A stretch of DNA of 10,735 nucleotides from positions 1 to 10,735 of the forward strand of contig CAJOQN010000041.1 of NCBI GenBank assembly GCA_905236535.1. The letters run 5' to 3'. Shown one piece after another: positions 1 through 6,521 of the stretch (positions are counted from its first letter, which is position 1; every line of letters begins with the position of its first letter). Under the pieces are notes generated by a model that saw only the letters and a program-made list of their open reading frames with translations, was not told the origin of the DNA and did not search any database. A program made the translations under genes and the position numbers. The DNA comes from an uncultured Bacilli bacterium. Its GTDB lineage: Bacteria; Bacillota_I; Bacilli_A; RFN20; CAG-826.

Positions 1-72
1 AAGGTCTATCCACAAGTCAAAGTTGATAACTGTAAGAAGATTGTCGCGGACTTACGCGCTTTGGAGGCATAA
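1..72 (+). CDS. C-terminal end of an upstream hydrogenase-operon protein (partial)
   Basis: An open frame runs from the first base to a TAA at 70-72 and encodes 23 residues ending in ADLRALEA. It stops two bases before the HndC-like ATG, so the two genes are surely cotranscribed and probably translationally coupled. In hydrogenase operons of this type the gene just upstream usually encodes a NuoE-like or HndB-like thioredoxin-fold [2Fe-2S] subunit, and the segment K-V-Y-P-Q-V-K-V followed by a short amphipathic helix would fit the end of such a protein. That identity rests on position only; no cysteine motif is visible in so short a piece. Confidence 0.6.
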   Translation, partial: KVYPQVKVDNCKKIVADLRALEA

Positions 73-74
73 TT

Positions 75-1964
75 ATGGAAAAGATTTTAAACGAACAAGA
101 ACTCCAAGCCCGTTTTGAAAGATGTGGCAAGTGCTTAGAAAAGAAAATTCACTGTGAACCAGGACATAGAGCCATCGTTGTCTGTGGTGGTACAGGTTGT
201 CTCGCTAGTGAATCTCAAGAAACCCTTGAAAGATTCCAAGCTTTAATTAAAGAGAATCATCTTGAAGATAAAGTCAGTGCGAACATCGTTGGATGTTTCG
301 GCTTCTGCTCTCAAGGTCCATTCGTGAAGATTTTCCCAGAAGAAACTCTTTACACCAAAGTCCAATTAAAGGACGCTGATGAAATCTTTGAAAAAGATAT
401 CTTAAACGGTGAAGTTGTCACCCGTCTCCTCTATATTGATCCTCAAACCAAAGAGAAGATTGAAAAACAACATGATATCCCATTCTACAAATTACAAATG
501 AGAGATTTCGCTCTTAACGGCAATGGCATCATCGATCCAGAAAATGTTGATGAAGCAATTGGCCACGCAGCTTTCCAAGGTTTATTAAGAGCCCTTCATA
601 TGTCTCGTAAAGAAGTCATTGATGAAGTCTTAAAAGCTGGTTTAAGAGGTAGAGGTGGCGCAGGATTCCCAACTGGAAGAAAATGGTCATTCGTCCCTGA
701 TACTGATGAACCAAAATATATGATTTGTAATGGTGATGAAGGCGACCCAGGAGCCTTCATGGATCGTTCCATCATTGAAGGTAACCCATGTGCGGTTATC
801 GAAGGTATGATGATTGCTGGTTACGCCATTGGTGCGAACGATGGTTATTTCTATGTCCGTGCGGAATATCCAGTCGCGGTTAGAAGACTTGCTAAAGCCA
901 TTAAAGACTTAGAAGAAATCGGATTACTCGGTGATCACATCTTAGGAACTGATTTCTCCTTCCGTTGTCATATTAGATTAGGCGCTGGTGCCTTCGTCTG
1001 TGGTGAAGAAACCGCCCTTATCAATTCAATCGAAGGAAAACGTGGTATGCCACGTCCTCGTCCTCCATTCCCTGCGGTTAAAGGTTTATGGGGACATCCA
1101 TCCTGTGTTAACAACGTTGAAACCTTAGCTTGTGTTCCATTCATCTTAAGAGAAGGATGGGAAAAATTCGCTGCCGTTGGCACTAACGACACCAAGGGAA
1201 CAAAAGTCTTTGCTCTCGGTGGTAAAGTTAACAACGTCGGTCTTGTCGAAGTTCCAATGGGAACAACCTTAAGACAATTAATTTATGATATTGGTGGTGG
1301 CATTCCAAATGGTAAGAAGTTCAAAGCCATTCAAACTGGTGGACCTTCTGGTGGATGCTTAACTGAAAAAGACTTAGACACTCCGATCGACTTCGGCAGC
1401 TTAGTGGCTGCTGGAAGCATGATGGGTTCTGGTGGCGCCATTGTTATGGATGAAGATAACTGTATGGTTGACGTCGCGAAATTCTATATGGAATTCATCT
1501 GCGATGAATCATGTGGTAAATGTTCACCATGCCGTATCGGCACTAGAAGAATTCTTGATATCTTAACCAAAATCTGTGATGGCAAGGGTGAACCAAAAGA
1601 CTTAGACGATCTTAAAGAGCTCGCGAGCGTCGTCTCCACTAACTCCTTATGTGCTTTAGGTCAAACCGCTTCTAACCCAGTCTTATCAACGATGAGAGCC
1701 TTCCCAGAAGAATATGAAGCTCACGTCAAAGAACATAAATGTCCTGCTCATGTTTGTAAGAACATGATGGAATACTATATCGTCCCAGAAAAATGTATGG
1801 GATGTGGTCTCTGTCAAAGAGGATGCCCAGTCAGTTGTATTAGTGCGACTGAACAACCAGCCAAGATTCCTGGCAAATTCGTCTTACAAATCGACGCTGG
1901 TAAGTGTGTGAAGTGCGGTAGCTGTATGTCTGGGTGCCGCTTCGGCGCGATCATCAAGAAATAA
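75..1964 (+). CDS. hndC: NADP-reducing/bifurcating [FeFe]-hydrogenase flavoprotein subunit, HndC/HydB (NuoF) type
   Basis: A 629-residue cytoplasmic diaphorase subunit that exchanges electrons between NAD(P)H and the hydrogenase through FMN and a chain of Fe-S clusters. Domains in order: an N-terminal thioredoxin-like [2Fe-2S] domain (Cys37, Cys42, Cys74, Cys78); the NuoF core with the glycine-rich FMN/NAD loop GRGGAGFPTG (192-201) and GAGAFVCGEETAL (303-315); the NuoF [4Fe-4S] site ESCGKCSPC (Cys480, 483, 486, with Cys526); and a C-terminal ferredoxin domain with two CxxCxxCxxxC motifs (574-584, 611-621). This layout and length match HndC and HydB of soluble [FeFe]-hydrogenases and not respiratory complex I NuoF, which lacks both end domains. 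The start is supported by GGAGG at 63-67, seven bases ahead. Additional cysteines (17, 20, 27) precede the first domain. Whether the complex is simply NAD(P)-linked or electron-bifurcating cannot be told from this subunit alone. Confidence 0.93.
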   Translation: MEKILNEQELQARFERCGKCLEKKIHCEPGHRAIVVCGGTGCLASESQETLERFQALIKENHLEDKVSANIVGCFGFCSQGPFVKIFPEETLYTKVQLKDADEIFEKDILNGEVVTRLLYIDPQTKEKIEKQHDIPFYKLQMRDFALNGNGIIDPENVDEAIGHAAFQGLLRALHMSRKEVIDEVLKAGLRGRGGAGFPTGRKWSFVPDTDEPKYMICNGDEGDPGAFMDRSIIEGNPCAVIEGMMIAGYAIGANDGYFYVRAEYPVAVRRLAKAIKDLEEIGLLGDHILGTDFSFRCHIRLGAGAFVCGEETALINSIEGKRGMPRPRPPFPAVKGLWGHPSCVNNVETLACVPFILREGWEKFAAVGTNDTKGTKVFALGGKVNNVGLVEVPMGTTLRQLIYDIGGGIPNGKKFKAIQTGGPSGGCLTEKDLDTPIDFGSLVAAGSMMGSGGAIVMDEDNCMVDVAKFYMEFICDESCGKCSPCRIGTRRILDILTKICDGKGEPKDLDDLKELASVVSTNSLCALGQTASNPVLSTMRAFPEEYEAHVKEHKCPAHVCKNMMEYYIVPEKCMGCGLCQRGCPVSCISATEQPAKIPGKFVLQIDAGKCVKCGSCMSGCRFGAIIKK

Positions 1965-1977
1965 GGAGGAAATAACC

Positions 1978-3735
1978 ATGTCATTAGTGAACATTAAAAT
2001 TGATGGACAACCATATCAAGTTGATTCCTCTCTTACGGTCTTAGAAGCCTGCCGTCAATGTGGCTTCAACGTTCCTTCTTTATGCGCCTTTAATCATGGT
2101 AAATGCTCCTTAGCGAGCTGCCGTGTCTGCTTAGTAGAAGTTAAAGGAGCTCGTGGATTAGTCGCTTCTTGTGTCTATCCTGTCAACGAAGGAATGGAAG
2201 TCAGTGTTTCTTCTCCTAAGGCAACTGCGGCGAGAAGAGCCTCTGTTGAATTAATTCTCTCCAATCACCATAAGAACTGTCTCGAATGTCCAAAGAATGG
2301 TCATTGTGAACTCTTAGAAGTCGCTAAACTTGTTGGCGCGAGAGACGGAAAATATGAAGGTCAACAAACCCCTTCAACTTATGATGAATTAGCACCAGGC
2401 CTCATCAGAGATACCTCCAAATGTATCTTATGTGGCCGTTGTATCGAAAGATGTAAAGAAGCCCACGCTATCTCAATCTTAGGATTTGAAAATCGTGGAT
2501 TCAAAACCATTGTTGGACCTGTCCAAAATAGAAGCTTCGCTCAATCTCCATGTCTCCAATGTGGACAATGCGTTAATGTTTGTCCAACTGGGGCCTTAAT
2601 GGAACATAGTGAAATCGATAAAGTCGACGAAGCCTTAAGAGCAGGTAAGAAAGTCGTCGTTCAAACCGCTCCTGCGGTCAGAGCCGCTATCGCTGAAGAA
2701 TTCGGTGAAAAAATTGGCACTCCAGGAACTGGTAAAATGGTCGCGGCTTTACACCGCTTAGGATTCTATCGTGTTTTTGACACGAACTTCGGCGCGGACT
2801 TAACCATCATGGAAGAAGCTCATGAACTTCTTGAAAGAATTAAGAATAAAGGTGTTTTACCACAAATTACTTCTTGTTCTCCAGGTTGGATTAACTATCT
2901 CGAATACTTCTATCCAGAAGTCATTCCTCATGTCTCCACTTGTAAATCTCCTCATATGATGGTGGGTGCTATTGTTAAAACATATTTCGCCAAGACTCAT
3001 GAAATTGATCCAAAAGATTTATTTGTGGTCTCTATCATGCCATGCACTGCGAAGAAATATGAAGCTCAAAGAAAACAAATGCCAGACGATGTCGACGCCG
3101 TCTTAACCACTCGCGAACTTGCCAAGATGATTAAGAGAAGCGGTATCAACTGGCAAAGACTTCCTGAAGAAGAATTTGATCAAGACTTACTTGGACAATA
3201 TACTGGCGCCGGTGTCATCTTCGGAGTGACCGGTGGAGTTATGGAAGCGGCCCTTAGAACTGCCTATTATTGGTTAACTGGTAAAGAATATCAAAAGATT
3301 AACTTTGAAGCAGTCAGAGGCCTTGAAGGAGTCAAAGAAGCCTCTATTGATGTTGAAGGCACAATCGTGAAGGTCGCCGTTACCTCTGGTATGAAGAACG
3401 CTAAAGTCTTATTAGACCAAGTCAAAGAAGGCAAATCTCCATACGCCTTCATCGAAATCATGTGTTGCCCTGGTGGCTGTATCAATGGTGGTGGACAACC
3501 ATATGTCCATCCAACCCTTCTTCCAAACGAAGACCTCGATATCTTAGATACTTATCGTCAAAAGAGAGCCAGTGTCCTTTATAAGGAAGACGAAAAACAA
3601 GTCATCAGACAATCACATAATAACCCAGATATCATCCGTTTATACGATGAATTCCTCGGGAAACCTGGAAGCGAACTTGCAGAAGAACTTCTCCACACTT
3701 CTTATGTCAGTAATCGCAAAAAATATCCAGAATAA
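1978..3735 (+). CDS. hndD: [FeFe]-hydrogenase catalytic subunit, HndD/HydA type
   Basis: A 585-residue group A [FeFe]-hydrogenase that reversibly reduces protons to H2. Domains in order: plant-type [2Fe-2S] (Cys36, 48, 51, 65); His-Cys [4Fe-4S] site (His97, Cys101, 104, 110); a two-[4Fe-4S] ferredoxin domain (Cys149, 152, 155, 159 and 192, 195, 198, 202); the H-cluster domain with TSCSPGW (298-304), MPCTAKKYE (354-362) and a CxxxC motif in MCCPGGCINGGGQP (495-508); and a C-terminal small-subunit-like segment (about 525-575). The order and length match HndD and clostridial HydA. There is no signal peptide, so it is cytoplasmic. The first H-cluster motif has Ser301 where the classic TSCCPGW has the cluster-ligand cysteine; see findings. 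A strong Shine-Dalgarno AAGGAGG (1963-1969) overlaps the hndC stop, eight bases before the ATG, so the two subunits are cotranslated. It is the last gene of its operon, followed by a terminator. Confidence 0.95.
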   Translation: MSLVNIKIDGQPYQVDSSLTVLEACRQCGFNVPSLCAFNHGKCSLASCRVCLVEVKGARGLVASCVYPVNEGMEVSVSSPKATAARRASVELILSNHHKNCLECPKNGHCELLEVAKLVGARDGKYEGQQTPSTYDELAPGLIRDTSKCILCGRCIERCKEAHAISILGFENRGFKTIVGPVQNRSFAQSPCLQCGQCVNVCPTGALMEHSEIDKVDEALRAGKKVVVQTAPAVRAAIAEEFGEKIGTPGTGKMVAALHRLGFYRVFDTNFGADLTIMEEAHELLERIKNKGVLPQITSCSPGWINYLEYFYPEVIPHVSTCKSPHMMVGAIVKTYFAKTHEIDPKDLFVVSIMPCTAKKYEAQRKQMPDDVDAVLTTRELAKMIKRSGINWQRLPEEEFDQDLLGQYTGAGVIFGVTGGVMEAALRTAYYWLTGKEYQKINFEAVRGLEGVKEASIDVEGTIVKVAVTSGMKNAKVLLDQVKEGKSPYAFIEIMCCPGGCINGGGQPYVHPTLLPNEDLDILDTYRQKRASVLYKEDEKQVIRQSHNNPDIIRLYDEFLGKPGSELAEELLHTSYVSNRKKYPE

Positions 3736-3750
3736 TTAACATTACTTCGA

Positions 3751-3780
3751 GGGTGGAGTTATTAATTCCACCCTTTTATT
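3751..3780 (+). terminator. Intrinsic terminator of the hydrogenase operon
   Basis: GGGTGGAGTT (3751-3760) and AATTCCACCC (3764-3773) form a 10-bp stem with one G-U pair and a 3-nt loop, followed directly by TTTTATTTATT. It begins 15 bases after the hndD stop and separates the hydrogenase operon from cysS. Confidence 0.93.
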
Positions 3781-3790
3781 TATTAGATTT

Positions 3791-5125
3791 ATGGAAATTC
3801 GTTTATATAACTCATTAACTAATAAAATTGAAATTTTTAAACCTTTAAAAGAAGGCGAGGTTTCTTTATATGTCTGTGGACCCACAGTCTATAACTATCC
3901 ACATATCGGAAACATGCGTCCGGTGGTGACCTTTGACACTTTAAGACGCTTTTTTGAATATGTTGGATATAAGGTCACATATGTCTCTAATTTCACTGAT
4001 GTTGATGATAAAATCATCAAAGCGGCTTTAGAGAATAATATCTCTGAAAAAGAATTAACGAGTTTTTATATAAATGAATTTTCTAAGACCATTCATTTAT
4101 TAGGATCTTTAGATCCAAACATCACCCCTAAAGTAACCGAATATATCGATTCGATTATTAGCTATATCGATAATTTGGTGAAGATTGATGCGGCTTATGT
4201 CAAAAACGGAAATGTTTATTTTAGAGTTAATAAGATTAAAGATTATGGTTCTTTAAGCGGAATAAATATTAATGATTTAATCGCGGGTGCGCGTGTTGAA
4301 GAAAATTCTGAAAAAGAATCTCCTTTGGATTTTGTTCTTTGGAAAACCACCGAAGAAGGAATAAAGTGGGATTCTCCATGGGGCAAAGGAAGACCTGGTT
4401 GGCACACCGAATGCTGTGTCATGATTGACACAATTTTCCATAATAAGATTGATATCCATGGTGGTGGATATGATTTAAAATTCCCACATCATGAAAACGA
4501 AATCGCCCAATGTGAAGCCACTCATAATCATAAGATTGCGAACTTTTGGATGCATAACGCTTTTATTAATATCAATAATGAAAAGATGTCCAAATCTTTA
4601 GGCAATGTTATATACGCCAAAGATTTAATCAAGGAATATGGTGGTGCGGTCACTCGCTTAGTTATTTTGAACACGCATTATAGAATGCCTGTTAATTTCA
4701 CCGATGACACAATTTTAGCTGCTTCTAAAGAAGTTAATAAGCTTCAAAGCGCTATAAAACAGGCTTCATTATTGCTTCAAAGCAACAATGTTGATTTATC
4801 TAAAGGCGAGGCTAAATATATTGATAAATTCCTTCTTGCTTTAGCGGATGATCTCAACACTGCGAATGCAATTAGTGAAGTTGATAATATAGTGAAAGAG
4901 ATAAACCAAGAAGTTCGTAATAAAGAATGTGATTTATCTCATCTTAACGATTTATTTAAAAGCCTTAATGATATGTTTTATATCTTAGGGTTAGATATTC
5001 CTTATATTCTTCTTTCTAAAGAAGATAAAACATTATATTTAGAATATCTTAACGCGAAGCAAAATAAAGATTTCGCTAAAAGTGATTTATTAAGAAATGA
5101 ATTAATCTCAAAAGGTATTTTGTAG
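3791..5125 (+). CDS. cysS: Cysteinyl-tRNA synthetase
   Basis: Class I aminoacyl-tRNA synthetase that charges tRNA-Cys, 444 residues. The Rossmann catalytic domain carries the HIGH-type motif HIGN (38-41) and KMSKS (265-269). The zinc site that selects cysteine is complete: Cys29 in YVCGPTVYNYPHIGN, Cys208 in GWHTEC, His233 and Glu237 in FPHHENE. The C-terminal helical domain includes the typical DDLNTANA (353-360). The protein ends at residue 444 without the short tail (about 10-20 residues, often ending in GTxW) seen in many family members. The ATG is placed by the usual N-terminus (IRLYNSLTNKIE), but there is no Shine-Dalgarno in the 20 bases upstream, which are the terminator T-tract. It heads the cysS-rlmB-sigH group, a conserved Bacilli order. 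Confidence 0.97.
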   Translation: MEIRLYNSLTNKIEIFKPLKEGEVSLYVCGPTVYNYPHIGNMRPVVTFDTLRRFFEYVGYKVTYVSNFTDVDDKIIKAALENNISEKELTSFYINEFSKTIHLLGSLDPNITPKVTEYIDSIISYIDNLVKIDAAYVKNGNVYFRVNKIKDYGSLSGININDLIAGARVEENSEKESPLDFVLWKTTEEGIKWDSPWGKGRPGWHTECCVMIDTIFHNKIDIHGGGYDLKFPHHENEIAQCEATHNHKIANFWMHNAFININNEKMSKSLGNVIYAKDLIKEYGGAVTRLVILNTHYRMPVNFTDDTILAASKEVNKLQSAIKQASLLLQSNNVDLSKGEAKYIDKFLLALADDLNTANAISEVDNIVKEINQEVRNKECDLSHLNDLFKSLNDMFYILGLDIPYILLSKEDKTLYLEYLNAKQNKDFAKSDLLRNELISKGIL

Positions 5126-5131
5126 GATATA

Positions 5132-5147
5132 AATTGCAAAGGCAATT
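5132..5147 (+). promoter_or_regulatory. Small hairpin holding the rlmB ribosome-binding site
   Basis: AATTGC (5132-5137) and GCAATT (5142-5147) form a perfect 6-bp stem with the loop AAAG (5138-5141). The only Shine-Dalgarno-like bases before rlmB, AAAGG at 5138-5142, sit in that loop, and the stem ends at the base before the ATG. Folding could modulate rlmB initiation; the stem is short and AT-rich, so this is tentative. Confidence 0.4.
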
Positions 5148-5870
5148 ATGGAAAAGAAAAATATTAGCAATGAACTAATTTTTGGGCGTAATCCAATCAG
5201 AGAAGCCTTGAAAAATAATAGAATAATTAGGGTTTTTGCAACGAATTCTTTTTCAGATACCGAATTAATTAAGAATATTAAAGATAAAAATATTCCTCTT
5301 GTTTATAAGAATAATAATGAATTATCTAAGATGGTTGACGGTGTGCATCAAGGTATCGTTGCTGAGGTTAAAAGGTACGAATATTCTTCTCTTGAGGAAA
5401 TCCTTCGAATTGCCAAAAAAGAAGTCAATCCTTTAATTATTATTTTAGATGAAATAAATGACCCCCATAACCTTGGGGCTATTATGCGTTCTTGTGATGT
5501 TTTTGGGGCGGTTGGTATTATTGTTAAAAAGCATCATCAAGCTCTTCTTAATTCGACAGTGGCGAAAACCTCTGCAGGCGCGATAAATTATGTCAAAATT
5601 GCTCAAGTTCCCAACCTTGTCCAAACCATTAAGCTTTTAAAAGAGAATGGATTCTGGGTTATTAGCGCGGATGGATCGGCGACTACTTTATATCAAGATT
5701 TAAAATATGATTTTCCAGTTGCGTTAGTGATTGGAAATGAAGGGAGCGGAATTTCTCGTTTAATTATCGAAAATTCCGATTATGTCGTTAAGATTCCGAT
5801 GGAAGGGAAGATTAATTCCCTTAACGCTTCAGTTGCTGCGGCGGTTTTAATGTCACGTATTAAGAATTAA
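5148..5870 (+). CDS. rlmB: 23S rRNA (guanosine-2'-O-)-methyltransferase, TrmH/SpoU family, RlmB-like
   Basis: A 240-residue SPOUT-class, SAM-dependent 2'-O-ribose methyltransferase; RlmB modifies a guanosine in domain V of 23S rRNA. The N-terminal substrate-binding domain begins with FGRNPIREAL (12-21) and includes DGVHQGIVAEV (64-74). The trefoil-knot catalytic domain shows all three SpoU motifs: motif 1 DEINDPHNLGAIMRS (101-115, with Asn108 and Arg114), motif 2 VIGNEGSGIS (194-203, Glu198) and motif 3 IPMEGKINSLNAS (216-228, Ser224-Leu225-Asn226). Length matches RlmB. It follows cysS after only 22 bases; mrnC, which usually lies between them in Bacilli, is missing. The exact target (RlmB versus another TrmH-family rRNA methylase) is inferred from synteny with cysS and the SigH gene. 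Confidence 0.9.
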   Translation: MEKKNISNELIFGRNPIREALKNNRIIRVFATNSFSDTELIKNIKDKNIPLVYKNNNELSKMVDGVHQGIVAEVKRYEYSSLEEILRIAKKEVNPLIIILDEINDPHNLGAIMRSCDVFGAVGIIVKKHHQALLNSTVAKTSAGAINYVKIAQVPNLVQTIKLLKENGFWVISADGSATTLYQDLKYDFPVALVIGNEGSGISRLIIENSDYVVKIPMEGKINSLNASVAAAVLMSRIKN

Positions 5871-5871
5871 T

Positions 5872-6495
5872 ATTAAACAATATACAAAGCCTCTAACAGA
5901 TGAGGCTTTAGTCGGTCTCATTATTTCTGGTGATCGTTCCGCTTATCGGATGCTTCTTAGCAAATATGAGAAACATGCTAGAATTTTGACTAGTCTTTTT
6001 TTAAACAATTTTACCAAGAAGAGTATTGGTGTTACGGAAGAAGACTTAGTTTATGTCGCCTTAAATTCAGTGGTTCTCGGACTTCAAAACTTTAATCCTG
6101 ATTTTGGCACTCCATTTTATTCATATTGGAAAGAAATAGCCTCAAGAGAATTAATTCGTTTTGTCAATGAAAATTCCTATTTAGCAGGAGCGAAAATGTT
6201 TTCGGGTGCAATATCACTCGATGAGCTCATCGATAAACATGGCGATACCAGTGTTGGTGATATCCTTTCATCTAAAGATGATGATTTTAAAGAAGATTTA
6301 TATTTGGATGATACTTCCTTTGAAATAAGCGAAATTATTAAAGCTTTTCCTAAAGAAGAACAAAAAGCCCTTTATCTATATGCCATCGGATACACCTATA
6401 ATGAAATCTGCTCTACTTTAAATATTCCTATCAAAAAGGTCTATGCCATCATGCGTAAAATTAGATACTCCGTAAAAAAGAAAATATCTAAATAG
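5872..6495 (+). CDS. sigH: SigH-like sigma-70 family factor, apparent ATT start
   Basis: A divergent sigma factor that would direct RNA polymerase to alternative promoters. From ATT 5872 it has 207 residues, close to Bacillus SigH (about 218). Region 2 covers roughly residues 8-100, with EEDL (56-59) and the -10 recognition helix area FYSYWKEIASRELIRF (82-97). A linker with SLDELIDKHGD resembles the SLDKPI segment of SigH. Region 4 ends in a helix-turn-helix, YTYNEICSTLNIPIKKVYA (174-192). The first ATG is at 5950, but the 26 codons before it encode LTDEALVGLIISGDRSAYR, which resembles the SigH N-terminus (LEDEQV...GD..AL..L..KY). No in-frame ATG, GTG or TTG lies between the stop at 5848 and 5950, so ATT 5872 (or ATT 5866) is the best start. 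It sits one base after the rlmB stop, where coupling is possible. The conservative alternative is 5950-6495, 181 residues. Confidence 0.75.
   Translation: MKQYTKPLTDEALVGLIISGDRSAYRMLLSKYEKHARILTSLFLNNFTKKSIGVTEEDLVYVALNSVVLGLQNFNPDFGTPFYSYWKEIASRELIRFVNENSYLAGAKMFSGAISLDELIDKHGDTSVGDILSSKDDDFKEDLYLDDTSFEISEIIKAFPKEEQKALYLYAIGYTYNEICSTLNIPIKKVYAIMRKIRYSVKKKISK
5886..5909 (+). repeat. Perfect 8-bp inverted repeat just after the proposed sigma-factor start
   Basis: AAAGCCTC (5886-5893) and GAGGCTTT (5902-5909) pair perfectly around an 8-nt loop. The stem starts 15 bases after the rlmB stop and 12 bases after the end of the proposed ATT start codon. Only three T bases close the 3' arm, and the following AGTCGG is not a T-tract, so it is a poor terminator. 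It could instead modulate translation of the sigma gene, or partly attenuate transcription after rlmB. Confidence 0.5.
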
Positions 6496-6504
6496 ATCAC
6501 TTAA

Positions 6505-6513
6505 TGGTATAAT
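6505..6513 (+). promoter_or_regulatory. Extended -10 promoter for ecfA1, predicted leaderless
   Basis: TGGTATAAT is a perfect extended -10 element (TGnTATAAT). No good -35 lies 17 bases upstream, as is common for extended -10 promoters. Transcription should start about 7-9 bases after the hexamer, at 6520-6522, which is the first base of the ecfA1 ATG or up to 2 bases before it. No Shine-Dalgarno lies between, so the mRNA should be leaderless. Confidence 0.75.
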
Positions 6514-6521
6514 TAACCATT

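Noticed and set aside
968..1234. Minus-strand open frame opposite hndC
   Set aside because: It is fully contained in the conserved NuoF core; the plus-strand reading explains every base.
3751..3773. Inverted repeat before cysS as a T-box riboswitch or operator
   Set aside because: The stem is followed at once by a T-tract and no T-box sequence (TGGNACCGCG) or specifier stem exists; it is a simple terminator.
5840..5880. Programmed frameshift fusing rlmB to the sigma factor
   Set aside because: RlmB is complete at its stop and SigH is a separate protein in all known cases; there is no slippery heptamer at the junction.
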